A DNA stretch of 64,000 nt from Paralichthys olivaceus (lineage: Eukaryota > Chordata > Actinopteri > Pleuronectiformes > Paralichthyidae), in NCBI RefSeq assembly GCF_024713975.1, contig NC_091096.1, forward strand, positions 7,140,001-7,204,000, given 5' to 3'. Below are positions 48,701 to 62,100 of this stretch, in pieces; within the stretch, counting starts at the first letter, position 1; each line of letters begins with the position of its first letter. The notes beneath the pieces were generated by a model, which ran no database searches, was not told the origin of the DNA, and saw only the letters and a program-made list of their open reading frames with translations. The position numbers were made by a program, and so were the translations under genes.

Positions 48701-51386
48701 TGAATAAACACATCACACGCTTTAAACAGTGCATTTAAGTTCCACTGAAGAAACAAACTGTAATGGATGGAGACAGGAACTATTTCTAAACATTTTCCCT
48801 AAGCCCGGGAGGACAAATGTTAAAAAAAAAAAACCTACTTTCACACGACTGTCTTTGAAGAGCTCCTGGACGTAATCAGCCACACGAGGGGCGGCCATAC
48901 GCTCGGGGTCGGAGCCACCGATGTCACGACATGCCAACCTGAGGGGTGGAAACCAGGCCGGCTGGTGAGCGAGCAGTGTGCGATAAAATCTCAGCAGGAA
49001 ATGAAATGAAGTATGTGACTCACCTCCCACTCTCCAGGGCATCTGCTAGCTGCACCAGCCTCGGTCCCTCACTCTCCTCTGAAACCCACAGCCCCAGGAC
49101 ACACACCTTGTGGTCCGAGGATTTCAAATTCCCCTCCCTCACTTCAAGAGGCTGTTTTTGGAGAAGACCGAACAGAAAAAGATGCAAACATTTGTTTTTA
49201 TGTTTTCACACATGCAGATTGTGTTGAGCTTTACAATAATTCATGCCTATGATCAGATTTAACTTTATAAAAAATTAAACTTTATAAAACATGCTACAAA
49301 TCTCTTCTGACCCAGCTGGTTGTGTTTGGCTTCAGCGTCGTCTTAAATAAATTCCATTCGAACAACACATGTTGTCCAACGTCTCCTAAAACGACTGCAG
49401 TGAATTTACAAAGCTGAGATAAAAACTATTTATGTAATGGACTCAAAACAGTTTTTGAAAAGGTCAAAGATGAAGGAACAGAGGCTGAGATATTTATAAA
49501 CTAATCAATGCCCTAATTGTTCAAACTCCAGAACACAGAGGACATTACACAACTGTTTTACAGTGTACTGACTCAGCAGTACTTCTCGTGACAAGGAAAA
49601 CAAAACGTACATCAGTGCAATTCCCCTTAGTGTCCCTTGTAACCGCATCATCAAGGACCGTAAAGTACCAAGTGTGAACAGAATCTTTATGTAAACTGGG
49701 TCAGCAGGTTTTTCTCACCTTGTACAGACCATGAAGGGCCCCGAGTGCAGCCACCAAGGTGCTGTTCTTATAGTCCCTGTGTGGTGGGCAAACCAGCAGG
49801 GGGCGCTGCATGCCCGCTTTCAAGGCCCTGGAAGGAAACACAGATGAGACAAACAGTCAAGAAACCTGGAGTTTAATCCCAGTTCTCTTATTCAGCGACC
49901 ATCAACTGACCGTTTGATGCCGTTGACCGCTGCATCACTGAAGCGCCTGACATCATCGTAGTCACGGTTTACCGGGCCAGTGCTGGCAAACACCAGCCGG
50001 TTACCAGGCAGTCCAGGGACCTTGAGGATCACCACCTCCTCCCCCAGACCGCCATCCACCTGGAAACATAATAACCACCGTAAAGCAAAATAGCATCGCC
50101 AGAAAAGAAACTCTATTACTACTACTTCTGAGAACTGGAAGCAAAGCAGTGCTGAGAGAAAAAAAACGTCTCCATCTTTTTTTACAGTCGAATCCTTTAA
50201 TTTAGTGTTCCCCAACCTTTACAACTGAGGACTGGACAGGTGAAATTACTCAAACAAATGTTATTAATATATTATTCTTTGTAGTGCCATTACAAGCAGT
50301 GATCTGTGTATGATATGGAGTGTGTGTCAAGTTAGTCAGAGTGTAAAAGAAAAGATAATTTAGTTGTGAAGTTTTTTGGTGTTGCTGGGCTGCAGGAGGT
50401 GGAAGCAGAGACACTTACAGAGCTGTAGTCCTGCAGAGGAGCCTTCAGGCACTCCAGCTCCGAGGGCAAAGTTTCATGGCTCTGCGTCACCAAGACGATG
50501 CCGTCAAAACTAGAAAAAAGGGAACACCGTCATCTAACACAACTGCACGTTAGGATGCATTAGAGCTCTCGCAGCCAAAGACGAAACACATTCTTACTTC
50601 TGGTTTTTCAGGTCGGTCGTCCATTCCACAGGCTGGACGCTGGACAGGGAGACAAAACAACTTAAGTTATTTTCTCACATGCAACGCCAGCATTGATCTA
50701 CACAGATAAGCTATCTCAGACAGAACAATGCAATTAGACCAGAAGTTCATGCTGAAACCTGCAAGACCTTTGAGATCTGCTTCAATGTGAGCAGTAAAAA
50801 AAAACCCAGGGCAAAAGGTTAATTTCTGTTCTCACAGGATCAGTCAAGACTTTGTACCGATAATTGCAAAATAGTTTTTAGACAGGTTTTCTAACACGCA
50901 GCAAATAATTCTGACATCACATGTCAGCAAAAGGAAAATTACAGTAAGGGAACTTCTACCAGAAACTTAATCCACCTCTGTTGCAATATCACATCAGATC
51001 TACTTTATTGTCCCAGTGGAGACATTTCCCTGGAGTCAAAGTGCTACAGCAGCTGCAGAACAGTTCATTGTGCTGCAGACAACAAAGAACTGCACACAAG
51101 CACATATCGTGTAAAATACAATGCAGAATAAAAGTGAGATGTGCGTGAAACAAAGGTTAAAGGTCATTGAGATGAGTCGTGTGATGAATGAGATCATTTG
51201 AATAAACACACGAAGCACAATCACAGGTAAATTACATCAATACACAAATGAAACACAGCTGCATTACAAAGAGGAACCGTGTGAGTCTCCTCCGCTGCTG
51301 ATGTTATTTCACTCATGCGTGAAGCTGCAGGTTGAAAAAGCTGAGTGTGAAAACACAGACACGGGTTCTACTCACCGGGTGCACAT
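45773..51386 (-). CDS. M17 family metallo-aminopeptidase, W07G4.4-like
   Basis: Cytosolic leucyl-aminopeptidase-type di-zinc exopeptidase. Exons 5' to 3': 51386-51376, 50639-50598, 50509-50419, 50059-49911, 49827-49719, 49151-49024, 48938-48839, 48693-48618, 48511-48426, 48013-47909, 47658-47583, 47467-47349, 46967-46884, 46763-46706, 46198-46017, 45907-45773. They join in frame to 516 aa. All expected catalytic positions are present with the spacing of bovine LAP: K264 and D269 (VGKGITYDTGG), K276 (ADIK), D287 (HRDKCGAA), D347, E349, R351 (NTDAEGR). ADIKAGG and MHRDKCGAA point to the family of C. elegans W07G4.4 (about 520 aa) rather than LAP3 or NPEPL1. Substrate unknown. The start chosen (MCTRVQPVEW) has A at -3; an overlapping ATG at 51534 in another frame is discussed in the findings. 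Confidence 0.92.
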
Positions 51387-52199
51387 CGTGTTTCTCCTTC
51401 TCCTCCGGTGTCTTCAGGGGAAAGAGGCGGATTACAGCCGGTGACCGAGGATCGTGCTCCGGTTGATCACATGACACGTTCTGTTCCACTCGTGCTGCCT
51501 TCACGGCCTCCTCCTGGCTCGTGATTACAAACATCCACAGCGTAAGATTCAGATTTCAGGGTCTTTGTTGTGTATAATAACATCAAGTGAGGAGGGGGTT
51601 TAGAGTAACTGAGTACATTTATGCAAGAGATTTCGTTGGGTATAGTTTTGAGGTATTTGTATTTTAAATTTGGTTCAATTCCCTGTTTGTTTGGTTTATT
51701 TTTAGCTCTAAACCACTAAATTTAACAAGCACTCTTCACTGCACGACTCAGTAAAATGAAAGATCGTGCAAATGAAAGTAAAATACAATGTAAGGTGAGG
51801 ATTTGTTTGAGTCAAAAATATCAAGTTATTCTCATTGTTCAAGAGAAGAAAATATGAGTGTAAATGTGAGAAGCACAACTGTTGGTTTTCAACCCACCAT
51901 GTGTGGCTAAATTATTTTTCAGGTACTAAATTGTGTAACTGGTTTGAAACAGTCACAAAGAGTTGGGTAATCAAGTTTGCTAGATTCCCATTGCATTTGA
52001 AGGCGCCTTCAACAAAGAGTTTGGGAGTTGTAGTTTCTTAAACTGAAAACAAAACTAAAAACCAGCATCAAGCCGGAAACAGCAAATTATATATTTTTAA
52101 ACAAAACATTAAAAAAATCATTAAAACGCTTTTTTATTAGTGACGTTTGTATGATTCGTCTCGTCTCTGATTGGTCGGACCTCGTGGACTACAAACACA
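51387..52199. promoter_or_regulatory. Head-to-head interval between aminopeptidase and fahd2
   Basis: The aminopeptidase start (minus) and the probable fahd2 leader exon (plus) are about 0.8 kb apart. Near the right end are an inverted CCAAT box (ATTGG, 52170-52174), a TGACGTTT half-CRE (52141) and an ETS-type ACCGGAAG spanning 52201-52208. A single bidirectional promoter region is inferred. Confidence 0.5.
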
Positions 52200-52245
52200 A
52201 ACCGGAAGCAGTAGAAGGTGGTGTTGTCTGTGCAGGAGCGGAGCG
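52200..52245 (+). other. fahd2a: Probable fahd2 non-coding leader exon
   Basis: GC-richer sequence ending GGAGCGGAGCG before a consensus donor GTGAGT, directly after the ETS and CCAAT motifs. It has no ATG. It would splice to the acceptor at about 54150 (ttctatttttctcag) just before the fahd2 start codon. The transcription start is not defined. Confidence 0.5.
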
Positions 52246-54154
52246 GTGAGTAAATCACACCGAGTCCACAGAGCAAGAAACTGAAAGTTCATTTATTTTT
52301 ACTCATTCGACAGAAGCGTTCATCCCATGTGTTGTACAGCAGAAGGAAAGAGTGACGTGTGAGTTCAGCAGGAAGTTAAGTGATCAATCAGATGATGACG
52401 TGTTTGTTGAGACTCCTCAGGACCAGAGAGTGACTCTAAGTGATCAGACCTGTGATAGGTTCAAGGTCCTGGTGTCCACAGAGTCTAATGAATCTGATCT
52501 CACCTGAATGTGTCTCCTGGGACCACGTGATCAGGTCTCACCTCCCCTGCTCCGTATGTAAATGAACACACGTCACTTCTGTCCTACAGGCCAGTGAGCA
52601 GATGTGTTCACACAACTTAGAAACTTATAAAACCCTGATACATGGTAGTAAATATTAGTACATGCAGAAACAACCACTCTGAAAAAATCACTGTAATCTG
52701 AGATAGAATGTGTTTTGTGCTGTCCTCCTGTTACCAGATGACTCAGGACCAGGGACGTGCACAGACATCTTGTATGAGTAAAAGTAAATATAGTATCACA
52801 TCTCACTTAATTTATTTTAGTACCCTCACACAATTGTTAAATACTCAACAGTAATATAATTAATAGTTATTCAATGAGGAGCCTACAATCACAATTATGC
52901 AGTTTAAGACAGGACACTACAGGTGAAAACATTCTCCTGTACTGCTCAAGAAAAACTTCAAAACTACACATTCGATGGTGTTTGTTTTACCCTCTGTCTG
53001 TTTGCTAGCAAGACCCAAGTTAACTATAATTGTTTTTGTCTCTAGGTTAATGAGCTGTAAACTGCTGTGGCCAGTGCTCTCCACACTGAGTTCACATTCA
53101 TTCAGTTTACACTTGTGTGCTGCACCTAAAGTTTAAAAGGACAAACTCTGATCTTTAATGTGCGTCTGATCCCGAGGCAGCACTGGTTATAATTATTCAG
53201 CGGCGGGACATCGCAAAAAACATGAATCCATTATGTTCTGTCTCTGTCTCATGGATGCAGAGTAGAAATGTCTGCTGCTCTGTGCAAGAGACATGGAGGG
53301 AGGGAGGGTAGAGAGCGGTGTCAGGACAGGATCTGCTTCTGTGATCAGCCGTCAGGGTTTTTCAGTAGCAGGCCACAGATCCATATTATCCTTCAATCAA
53401 ATCAAATCAAATCACTTTATCTTTGAGTCCAAGAGACAACTGATCAAAAGTTTAAGAAACTCTCTAAAGTAGGTGCAGAGGACAAAAACATGTTTTTGAG
53501 GCCATCGCTACTTTGACCTTTTACCCCACAAATCGAATCAGTTATCTCGTGAGTCCAAGTTAATATTTGTACCAAAACTCCCTCAAGAATTTATCACATT
53601 CACGAGAACGGGAGGGACGGACAACCTGAAAACACGTTATATCTCAGATTGGAGTCATTTTTGCAGAGTTGTTGCACCTGTGTTCATGTATCAGGGCCGT
53701 GGTCACACACTGGTGATTGTACATTGTGTCCCAGACTTGCTGACACAATGGAGACTTTGCTTATTTTGGCAGCTTCCTCTCAACACACCGGTTTGTGAAA
53801 CAGAAAGTTCATACATTATGATCTTTTTTTCCCCCTGCAGGACAAATGCAGACATTATAAGTTAATACAGTTAAACAAAACTGGAGTTGCTGAATCTCTT
53901 ATTGATAATCGACCTCCAATCTATCAAGGAAATAAAACAATTTCTGGCTCCAGCTAATGAAATGCTGCTTTTTTCTTGTTATACACTTTTTGGATAAAAT
54001 ATGTAATGTTTCAGTTTCTGTCTGTCCATTATTGAATGACATCTGACAGACTCCTTAGTTGATACTGGGGAGAAAACGAGCAACTCAGATCTCTGCTTGT
54101 CTTTCGTAATCCATTTGTTTGCCTCGACACTTTCATTTCTATTTTTCTCAGCAG
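52246..54154. other. fahd2 intron 1
   Basis: AT-rich intron. It contains a short ATCAA pentamer run at 53395-53415 next to CACTTTATCTTTG, resembling a minus-strand LINE 3' tail with AATAAAG-like end. No coding exon recognised. Confidence 0.55.
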
Positions 54155-57082
54155 ATGAGACTTCCTCTTTACTCCCTTTGCATCTCCAGAAGTTTCCTCT
54201 CTCAAAGACAAACGAGCCACGTACAGAGGCGAGGCTTGAGAGGTGCGGCCATGCGCCTGGTGCAGTTTCATCGCCATGGGGAGGGAGGCATTAGAGTGGG
54301 AGTGGAGCAGGGTGAGGGGCTCGGTGTGGTGGATCTGAAGGCGTTTGACCCCTCCATGCCCTCGACAGTGAAGGAGCTGCTGGAGCTGGGAGACAAGGGT
54401 CTGGAGTGTGCACAGAGGTGTGAAATACACAACCACATTCAGTCATATTAGTAGAACCATGTTAATAAAGCAATAATAAAGGATTTTATAAACTCCAATT
54501 AATGGAATTTTAGCTCGTTATTATCGTTTTTATCTTCTGTCCCAGATCAACATCCTCCCTCTGACCCATCTTCTTCCCCCTCAGAGCTTTGGCATCTGGT
54601 CAGTGTGTGGTGGAGCGATCAGGCATCCGTCTGCTCTCTCCCGTGTTGGCCCCAGAGAAGGTGGTGTGTGTCGGTATGAATTACCTCGACCACTGCCTGG
54701 AGCAGAACGCCCCGGTCCCCAAAGAACCCATCATCTTCAGCAAGTTCCCTAGCGCCATCACAGGGCCGTACGATGACATTACACTGCCCTCCGAGAGCCA
54801 GGTGAGAGCGAAGGGAAGTAACTGTTCAAAAATTAGTGTCTGGGGAAATGAACAGAATATATAAAACAAGAAAAATAAGTGAATAAGATCAAGGAAGCGA
54901 ACAAATGCGTTTGTAGATGTTTTTAAACTGTGTCAGGTGTTTTCATGGGGTGATAACAGTCATTTTAAGTTTTATCTCACATACTGCAGAAGAAAATGAG
55001 CCTTGGGACTTGGGTTTGCGTGTCTTGGATGTAAATTAAATAATGACAAAAAGTTTATCACTCTGTCTCAACAGTAGTTCTGCAGCTGTGAGCAGCACCT
55101 TGAATTTCCTTTCAACATTTCATTCAGGGAAAATGTTGTGCAACAGCACGCCCAAACATCAAGCACATTTTGTGCATTTTACTTTTTTTTTGTGAGCAAA
55201 CTTCAAACTAAAATCCTGCGTGTACTGAATGTGTAGTTTGGATGAATTTTGTTTTGATGCTGTATTTGCTTCATCTTGGTCTTTTGTGTGGTTGAAGGAG
55301 GTGGACTGGGAGGTGGAGCTGGCCTTTGTGATTGGACGCAGAGGAAAACACATCAAGGTGAGCATCACCTCTGACGTCCACGAAGCTTTGATGCCCCGGT
55401 GGAACATCTATCAGAGCTATATGCAGACTCCATTTCCGCTCCTCTTGTTGTTCAGGAGGAAGACGCTCTCTCCTATGTGGCCGGCTTCACTGTGGCCAAT
55501 GACGTCAGCGCACGTGACTGGCAGATGAAGCGCAACGGGAAGCAGTGGCTGCTGGGAAAAACATTCGACAGCTTCTGTCCTCTCGGCCCGGCCTTGGTAA
55601 CCACTGATGCTGTAAAAGGTGAGGGAGCGACAGACCACAGCAGGGAGAGCGAGAGAAGAGGAAATGGAAGAGGGATGAATCAGTTATCTGTGATTTTGAT
55701 CTCAGCAGCCTCACTCAGTCAAGCAGTGACTGGAGCAGCAGGGCAGCTACTGCTGTGCGACGACAGTGAATATCAGTCAGAATGGATTTCTTGGGTTAAA
55801 CACGTGGGTTATCATATTTCTAACCATCACTTTAATTACTGCAGACTGTTTCATTCATAATTTGCGAGTTTCTAAGAAACAACATTAACGTGTCAATTTC
55901 CGAACACTGTGCTTTATGTGTAAAATTAAGAAAACTGGAAGGAACACCTCATCATGAACAGATGGTCTCAGTCTGAAAGGAGAGATTCACTTAGGTCTGA
56001 TGGTTTGAAACACTAGGTGGCGTTAGGAGCCACGTTAAACCCATGAATGTAGATTTTATTTATTACATTTGGGAATAAATGTGATATTCTCCTCCAGATC
56101 CTCACAGCCTGGCCGTCCGCTGCCTGGTTAACGGAGACACAGTCCAGAGCAGCAACACGGACCAGATGATCTTTAAGACGGCACAGCTGGTCGCCTGGGT
56201 CTCACAGTGAGTCCACACTCTGCACATGTTTTGAGTAAAAACTAACAAAACAAATACAGAACTTTCTGCCACTGTAACTTGAGCAGAGATTCCGTTAAAG
56301 TGAAAGCGTCAGCCTTTAGTCCGTTTCACAGGATTTTCATAAGCGCTAGGGTCACTTGATGAAGTTACTGTTTATTTGATCTTAATGATCTTAAGAATGA
56401 CACTGTATGTTCTTCAGAAATAATTCCCCAGTTGCTAACAAACACTACAAATGTAATTTTTAATCTGAATCTCCGTTTTCTTTTCCTGCATCAGGTTTGT
56501 GACATTAACTCCAGGAGATGTGTTTCTGACGGGCACTCCTCCAGGCGTGGGCGTTTTCAGAAATCCACCTGTCTTTCTCAAGGTGACTGACCTTATGTTG
56601 GAAACCATATAAACAATGTCAATAATAATCACAATTTCACTTATATCAGTAACAATATAACAAAAGGTCAATATATATTAATGCAAATCAAGTGTTTGTC
56701 ATTCTCTGCTCCTAAAGACGAGTTGAAAACCAGGAGCAAAAATCAGTCTTTACATTTAAAACAAATGATAACGAGACATTAATCATAATAATTATCAGTA
56801 TCCATGACATTATTTTTGGCCTTATTGTCCAGTCTAAGTGAAACTGATGAAATTATGGTGAACTGGTTTGCTGGTGGCCTTGTGTCTGTAGCTCAACTTT
56901 ACTTCTCAATGACTGTTACTGCTGCAGAGATAAAGGCACTGTGTGTTGTTTGTAGCAGTATTTTAGAAGACATTAGCAAAAATGTGTATTTGAAGTTTTT
57001 AACAGTTTTTCTCTTTCAGAGAGGAGACGTGGTGGAGTGTCAGATTGACCAGCTGGGCTCTATAATCAACAAGGTCGTCTAA
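54155..57082 (+). CDS. fahd2a: Fumarylacetoacetate hydrolase domain-containing protein 2
   Basis: FAH-fold protein, probably mitochondrial; recent work on the human protein proposes an oxaloacetate-related tautomerase activity, older annotation only a putative hydrolase. Coding exons: 54155-54417, 54585-54801, 55298-55357, 55456-55618, 56098-56206, 56495-56582, 57020-57082, joining in frame to 320 aa (human FAHD2A 314 as I recall). Residues 1-32 are Arg/Ser-rich without acids, as for a mitochondrial presequence; MRLVQF at 33 matches the conserved human start of the fold. Metal-site residues by family pattern are E165 and E167 (DWEVELA) and D196 (ANDVSARDW); [18 protein letters not shown] and [10 protein letters not shown] are typical. 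It ends GSIINKVV. Confidence 0.97.
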
Positions 57083-57138
57083 ACCCTGAGACAGGCCGCT
57101 GAAAACACCAGCAGCACGTGAGGAAAGGACAGCTGTTA

Positions 57139-57153
57139 AATAAACCGAATAAA
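57139..57153 (+). terminator. fahd2 poly(A) signals
   Basis: Two AATAAA hexamers at 57139-57144 and 57148-57153, 57 and 66 bases after the stop codon: a very short 3' UTR. Confidence 0.8.
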
Positions 57154-58740
57154 CTTCTGATCGTGAGCTTTTCACAATGAACGACTATTTCTAGTGGTAA
57201 ACTTTCTCAGCTTGATTCTACGAATATGTGTAAATTGTGTGTATTTCTGATGCGACACTAACTGTGAGGAAGGAAACATCTTTTCTAGAAACAGTGTAAT
57301 TACGTGACTCAATATGGTGTTTGCAGCCAAACCCCATCATGACTCATAGTGACAGTCATCAGCAGCTGTAAAATTACCCTGTTAGAAGCCACCCACTCGT
57401 GCTTCACAGCAGAAACAGTGAGCCTCTCAACGCATTCCTATACATGGAAAATAGAATATATTTCTAATTATCTTTGATAGTATGATAAATCACATAAAAC
57501 CTTTCTACGATCTTTTAGGAATCATAAATATTTTCCTCATAATGTAGGAAGCTTTCTCGTGACAGTGGAGACGCCTGAGAGGAAATTCTATACAATTACT
57601 TCTAACTGGGCTTTGACTAATGTACCTGCTGTCTTCAGTTGAATCTTTCACTGACAGATGAGCTTTACTTTAGTAACGACTGAACAGACCCCTGGTTGAA
57701 CCTGGTAATAGTGTTTGACCACTGAGTGTCTTAATGATGTCAGGAATTATTATATTCAAAATGAGGGTTTACATCACAATCATTTGGAAAAGTATTTGTC
57801 CAGAGCAGCAGAGTTCTGGGTTCGGTGTCTTGCTGAAGGACACGCCAACACATGGACACGAGCTCGGCATCAAACCAACCACCACGATGAACTACCCTCC
57901 TTAAGGCTGCGTACCTCCACAACTCAGACTACGGATTCTTCCTATGTGAAAACAAAATGAATGTATTTAATCTTAAAAAATAAATAAAAAGTTGTTGATT
58001 TTGAAGATTTTGTTTGTATCATGAAAAAATTTAATTACTTTCAATTTAAAAAAAGACTTTCATTCAAGCCATTCAGAGGTGTCGATTTCACTGTATGGTC
58101 ATTTTAAAGGGTCTAATTTGTGGTGCTGTTTAAATACTGCTTCATAATGAGGAGACTAAACTTTTTCCACCATCACTGATATAAACAGAACAAAATATCA
58201 GAAACACATTTCAATATAATACAGAAGTAGTTCAACAGCACCACAAAACAATAACTGGAGGATGTACTGTATTAAACTGCTTTTGTTGGTACAATAACAA
58301 ACTAACCTGAATGTATATATACATGTATAGATAAACGAATCGAGACATTAAATGTAAATACAAGATTCAACACTGGGTGGCAGTAGAGTTTCAGTCTCTG
58401 TGCTCTGTGTCACAGCCACTGAGATTCTTCACTGTACAAACAGTTGGCCGTGAATTCAAAACCATTAACACCTGCCAGAAGAAGCTCTGTCCATTTCAAA
58501 GAGAATTATCGATTTGTATCTGTCTTGGAGTCCAAAGGTGTACGTGGAATAGACCCACTCCAGAGGTTTGAGTCAGCACAGAGAGATCTACATGCAGGAG
58601 AGGACCGACTCTCAGGCAGCTCATCAGAGTGAAGAGCTGCATGGAAGAAATGCAATCTCAAGGCAGGGGAATTAAATCTTTTGCTCTGAAGTACTTCACC
58701 TTAAGTACAAGAAATTCAAGTGTTTATGATGAAATACGGA
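57154..58740. other. Spacer between fahd2 and gpat2 3' ends
   Basis: No gene. A degenerate dispersed repeat at 57800-57890 (GGTGTCTTGCTGAAGGACAC) resembles the body of the SINE-like fragment at 13235-13403. Confidence 0.55.
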
Positions 58741-58746
58741 TTTATT
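58741..58746 (-). terminator. Probable gpat2 poly(A) signal
   Basis: AATAAA on the minus strand, giving a 3' UTR of about 405 bases after the stop at 59151. Confidence 0.45.
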
Positions 58747-59150
58747 TTACCGGATCAATCTGTCAAACACTAGGAAAAAAATCAGAACTAAAACATTTTC
58801 CACATGTAACAAACACAGCAGCCTTAATTACAACGTAAACATGAAACACAAGCTGCACTGAGCATCATCATCATGCACCGAGTCCTCACATCTGATTACA
58901 GGGACTTCATAATCCCCGTCTCCTGTGGCTTTATGCTAATGCTTTTACTAAAGATAAACTGAAAATCAATGTCTCATCACCGATAACACAAAATGCAATT
59001 AACCTAAAGGCTCGGGCGTCCCGGCTCAGCACGGATCTTCTCTCTTGTAACACTGAACATAAGTTTCTCTGATACTAACACAGGATGAGGTCAGACTCGA
59101 CAACAAAGAGTTGTGTCGAGGCCTCGAGTCCGACTGCTCGGTTAAAGACA

Positions 59151-62100
59151 TTAATTGTAGAGGTACTGTGTGATGAAGCGGTGCAGTCTCTGCCTGTTTT
59201 CTGACAACTGGAACAAGGGACTGACGCCCAGGAAGACGCCCTCCTTCTGACGCTCCTCCGAAAGGACCTGAAGTGAACACAAACACAACACGATGAGGCC
59301 ACTCGCACACATTTGGCTTTTTATTCACTAATCTTTGTTTGGACAGTGTGAGTGCGCAGCTGTCCTTATCTTTAGCGATGTACCTTTTGTACAAGGCCAA
59401 ATAAAAAACACAGAGGTAATAAAAGATATAAAAAGATCTTTCCAAACAAGAACATGTCAAAAAAGAAAAAGAGCGATAAAGATATTACATAAATAATACT
59501 GAACCACTTAATTCAGACTTTATTTTAAAATTGCATCATCAGAAACAAATTTCCCTTTTTGATTTGCCATTGTGATCAGAATTGTAAATCATCTGTTGAA
59601 TCCTAAAGACTAACGAGATAACAGCCATTTCTGTCTGATAACCTTAATAAGAAAGTTAATGACTACCTCATGTGATCTTTGCAGATATATGGGTCAATGT
59701 TGCTCTTTTTTTAAAGACAGCGATTCCCAACCTGCAGACTGATAGAGACTTATGGGTGCAGACACTGTTAAAAGGCTGAGTGGCAAAATGCTTTTGTGCA
59801 GAAACACAGATTTATATATTTATGACTAAAAAATTAAGATTTATGAGCAAACTTCTCAATTTCTTCTTCTCAATAAGTGAGATTTCTCTTTTTCACTGCT
59901 TTTTAATTTGGTGCCAATCGGCGAGGTCGCCCTTGTCCTTTTCATGAGTCCTTGGTGTTTGCAGGGTTGGTGCAGACGGAGATAACAGATGCACATATAT
60001 CTGCAAAATGAACCATTTGGTGCCTCCCATCATTCACTGTATGAGAAACAATTTTCAAAGACTTAAACACAAAGGCATTATCTGGCCTCGTCAGAGTTTC
60101 TGTTAAATCCTCAGTGGAGTGTTCAGGTCACCTCACAAGAGCGGGAAATATTTATGTAACCATACTTGTATAACGCCAGCCAAAAATCTGTCCTCTGTCT
60201 AAAATTAGCAAAATCTCACAGTGAAAATTCTGTATGACAAGTACAAATCCTGCAATACTTGGGTACACATGCATTTTCTGCAAAATACTCTTAAGTTGTT
60301 AAAAAGTAAAAGTTCTAATGGGGCAGATAAATTTGTCACTTGTCTGAATTGAAGTAAAAAGCAAAATATTTGATCCGGAAATGTAGTGATGTTAAAATGT
60401 AAAGTAGCATAAATACATGCAAATAAAAAATGTACAAAAGTACATCGCTGAACCCATTTACGTTTTTATTCAGAGAACTTAGCTAAGCCTAACCCACACA
60501 GTAACTACATTTGCTAAATGTCCATAACAGACAATACATGTTTTATATTTGAAATGTTTTTAAATCTAGTTCCCCCAAAACATAAGTCATTGTGGGAAGT
60601 AAAATAGATAAGGATAATTGCCACTCAGTGTTTGGCTGCAGTATAAATCAGAAATCCTGCCTCATCCATGTTAATGGATGGGTCATGGACCAAAAACAAG
60701 GTGAAAAGTCTTGATTAACAGCTGAGACTGACTCCTGATTGGTCAAGCGTGTGTATCCCCTGATCACTACTGCGCAGACTCTCGCTCCAAGTATGCAGGA
60801 TGGCAGCATTCATATCTTGGATATTCCACCTTCATTTCTTGGTAGTGAGAAAAACTGGAGATGCGTTGTTGATCTTTATGTACAGTCTATGGTTCAAAAG
60901 ATACCTGTGTTCTGTTTGTAAGACATGAATATCAACATGTAGATCAAGCTGCCACAGTTAAGACACCATGACTTGTCTGTGGTACTCTTCCAATTTCTGG
61001 TTTTAAATTACTTGTGTCCTTGGCCCAGTGACTCCAGTTCAGATTGACAATTCTGCCACAAATATGATTGGATATGGATCAAGTCAGGCTGAGTGTTGCA
61101 TTAAAATCAGGTTGTATTTCTGCTGACGTTAAGAATATGTTGAAACATTTCAACAGCAATTGACAGATCGTTTGTCATTTTGGGGGTTTGGGTTTTATTC
61201 ACATTCATCTGGGAACAGATAATTGTTTGAGCTCAACTTTTTAGGAGTTGGAATTTACCTTAACTTTCAGTCCTGAGTCGATACGCACTAATTCTATACA
61301 GACAAACATATTGAGACACTCACACACATATTCATGTAGAGGCTGTCACTCACCCCCAGGTCTATTAGTGTTCTAACTGCAGTGTGTGCAGCCTCCTCTG
61401 AGCAGCTCTCTGTGAGATACAACACAAAGGCACACATGAATCAAAAGAACAGACAGATATCCAATATAGAAAAACCAGGTCGGGATAACAGAACAAAGCC
61501 ATTTCCAGAGGGACTGATGGAATTTTTTTTACTGAGTATTATTGAAGGGTGTCATTTGGGTGGTTTCTGATTGTCTTATGTGTTTTTTAAGAAAGAGAAG
61601 AAGAAGAGGAGTTTTTGATGTGAGTGGGGGAATCTCTGGGCGTTTCTTCTGCAGTCTCTGCTGATTTGTGACAACACACTGAATCAGTGGGACGAGGCAA
61701 GTTTACAAGCTTTTATAGATGTTTGTGTGTGTGTGGGGGGGTGTCAGGATGAGTTCACCATAGTGCTGTTTCTTCTTCTTTGCTGTGTCACACAGATGAG
61801 AGTGTATCTGAGCCACAAACTCTGTTTCTACAGCAGGAAATACATGAAAATAGAGGCAATTATTTGACAATCTGCACAGTCATTATTCTTTGGAGTATTC
61901 ATGCTATCATACTGTATATTTAAGGCTGGTGAGTGCGTAACAGGTCAATCTAAATGGCTTTTGATAATTTGTCTTCATGTGATACAGATACTGAGCTATT
62001 AGTTTACTTCAAAGACAGAACATGGACTCTAATATTTTTCTACCAGTACGTTTTAACCTGCTATGTGTTTAGAAGTAAAAGAGGAAACACTGTCCTGTTA

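Noticed and set aside
45773-51386. NPEPL1 or LAP3 as the identity of the aminopeptidase
   Set aside because: Those families have different sequence around the second metal ligand (for example KRDCGGAA or KADMGGAA in place of HRDKCGAA) and different C-terminal regions; the W07G4.4 pattern fits better.
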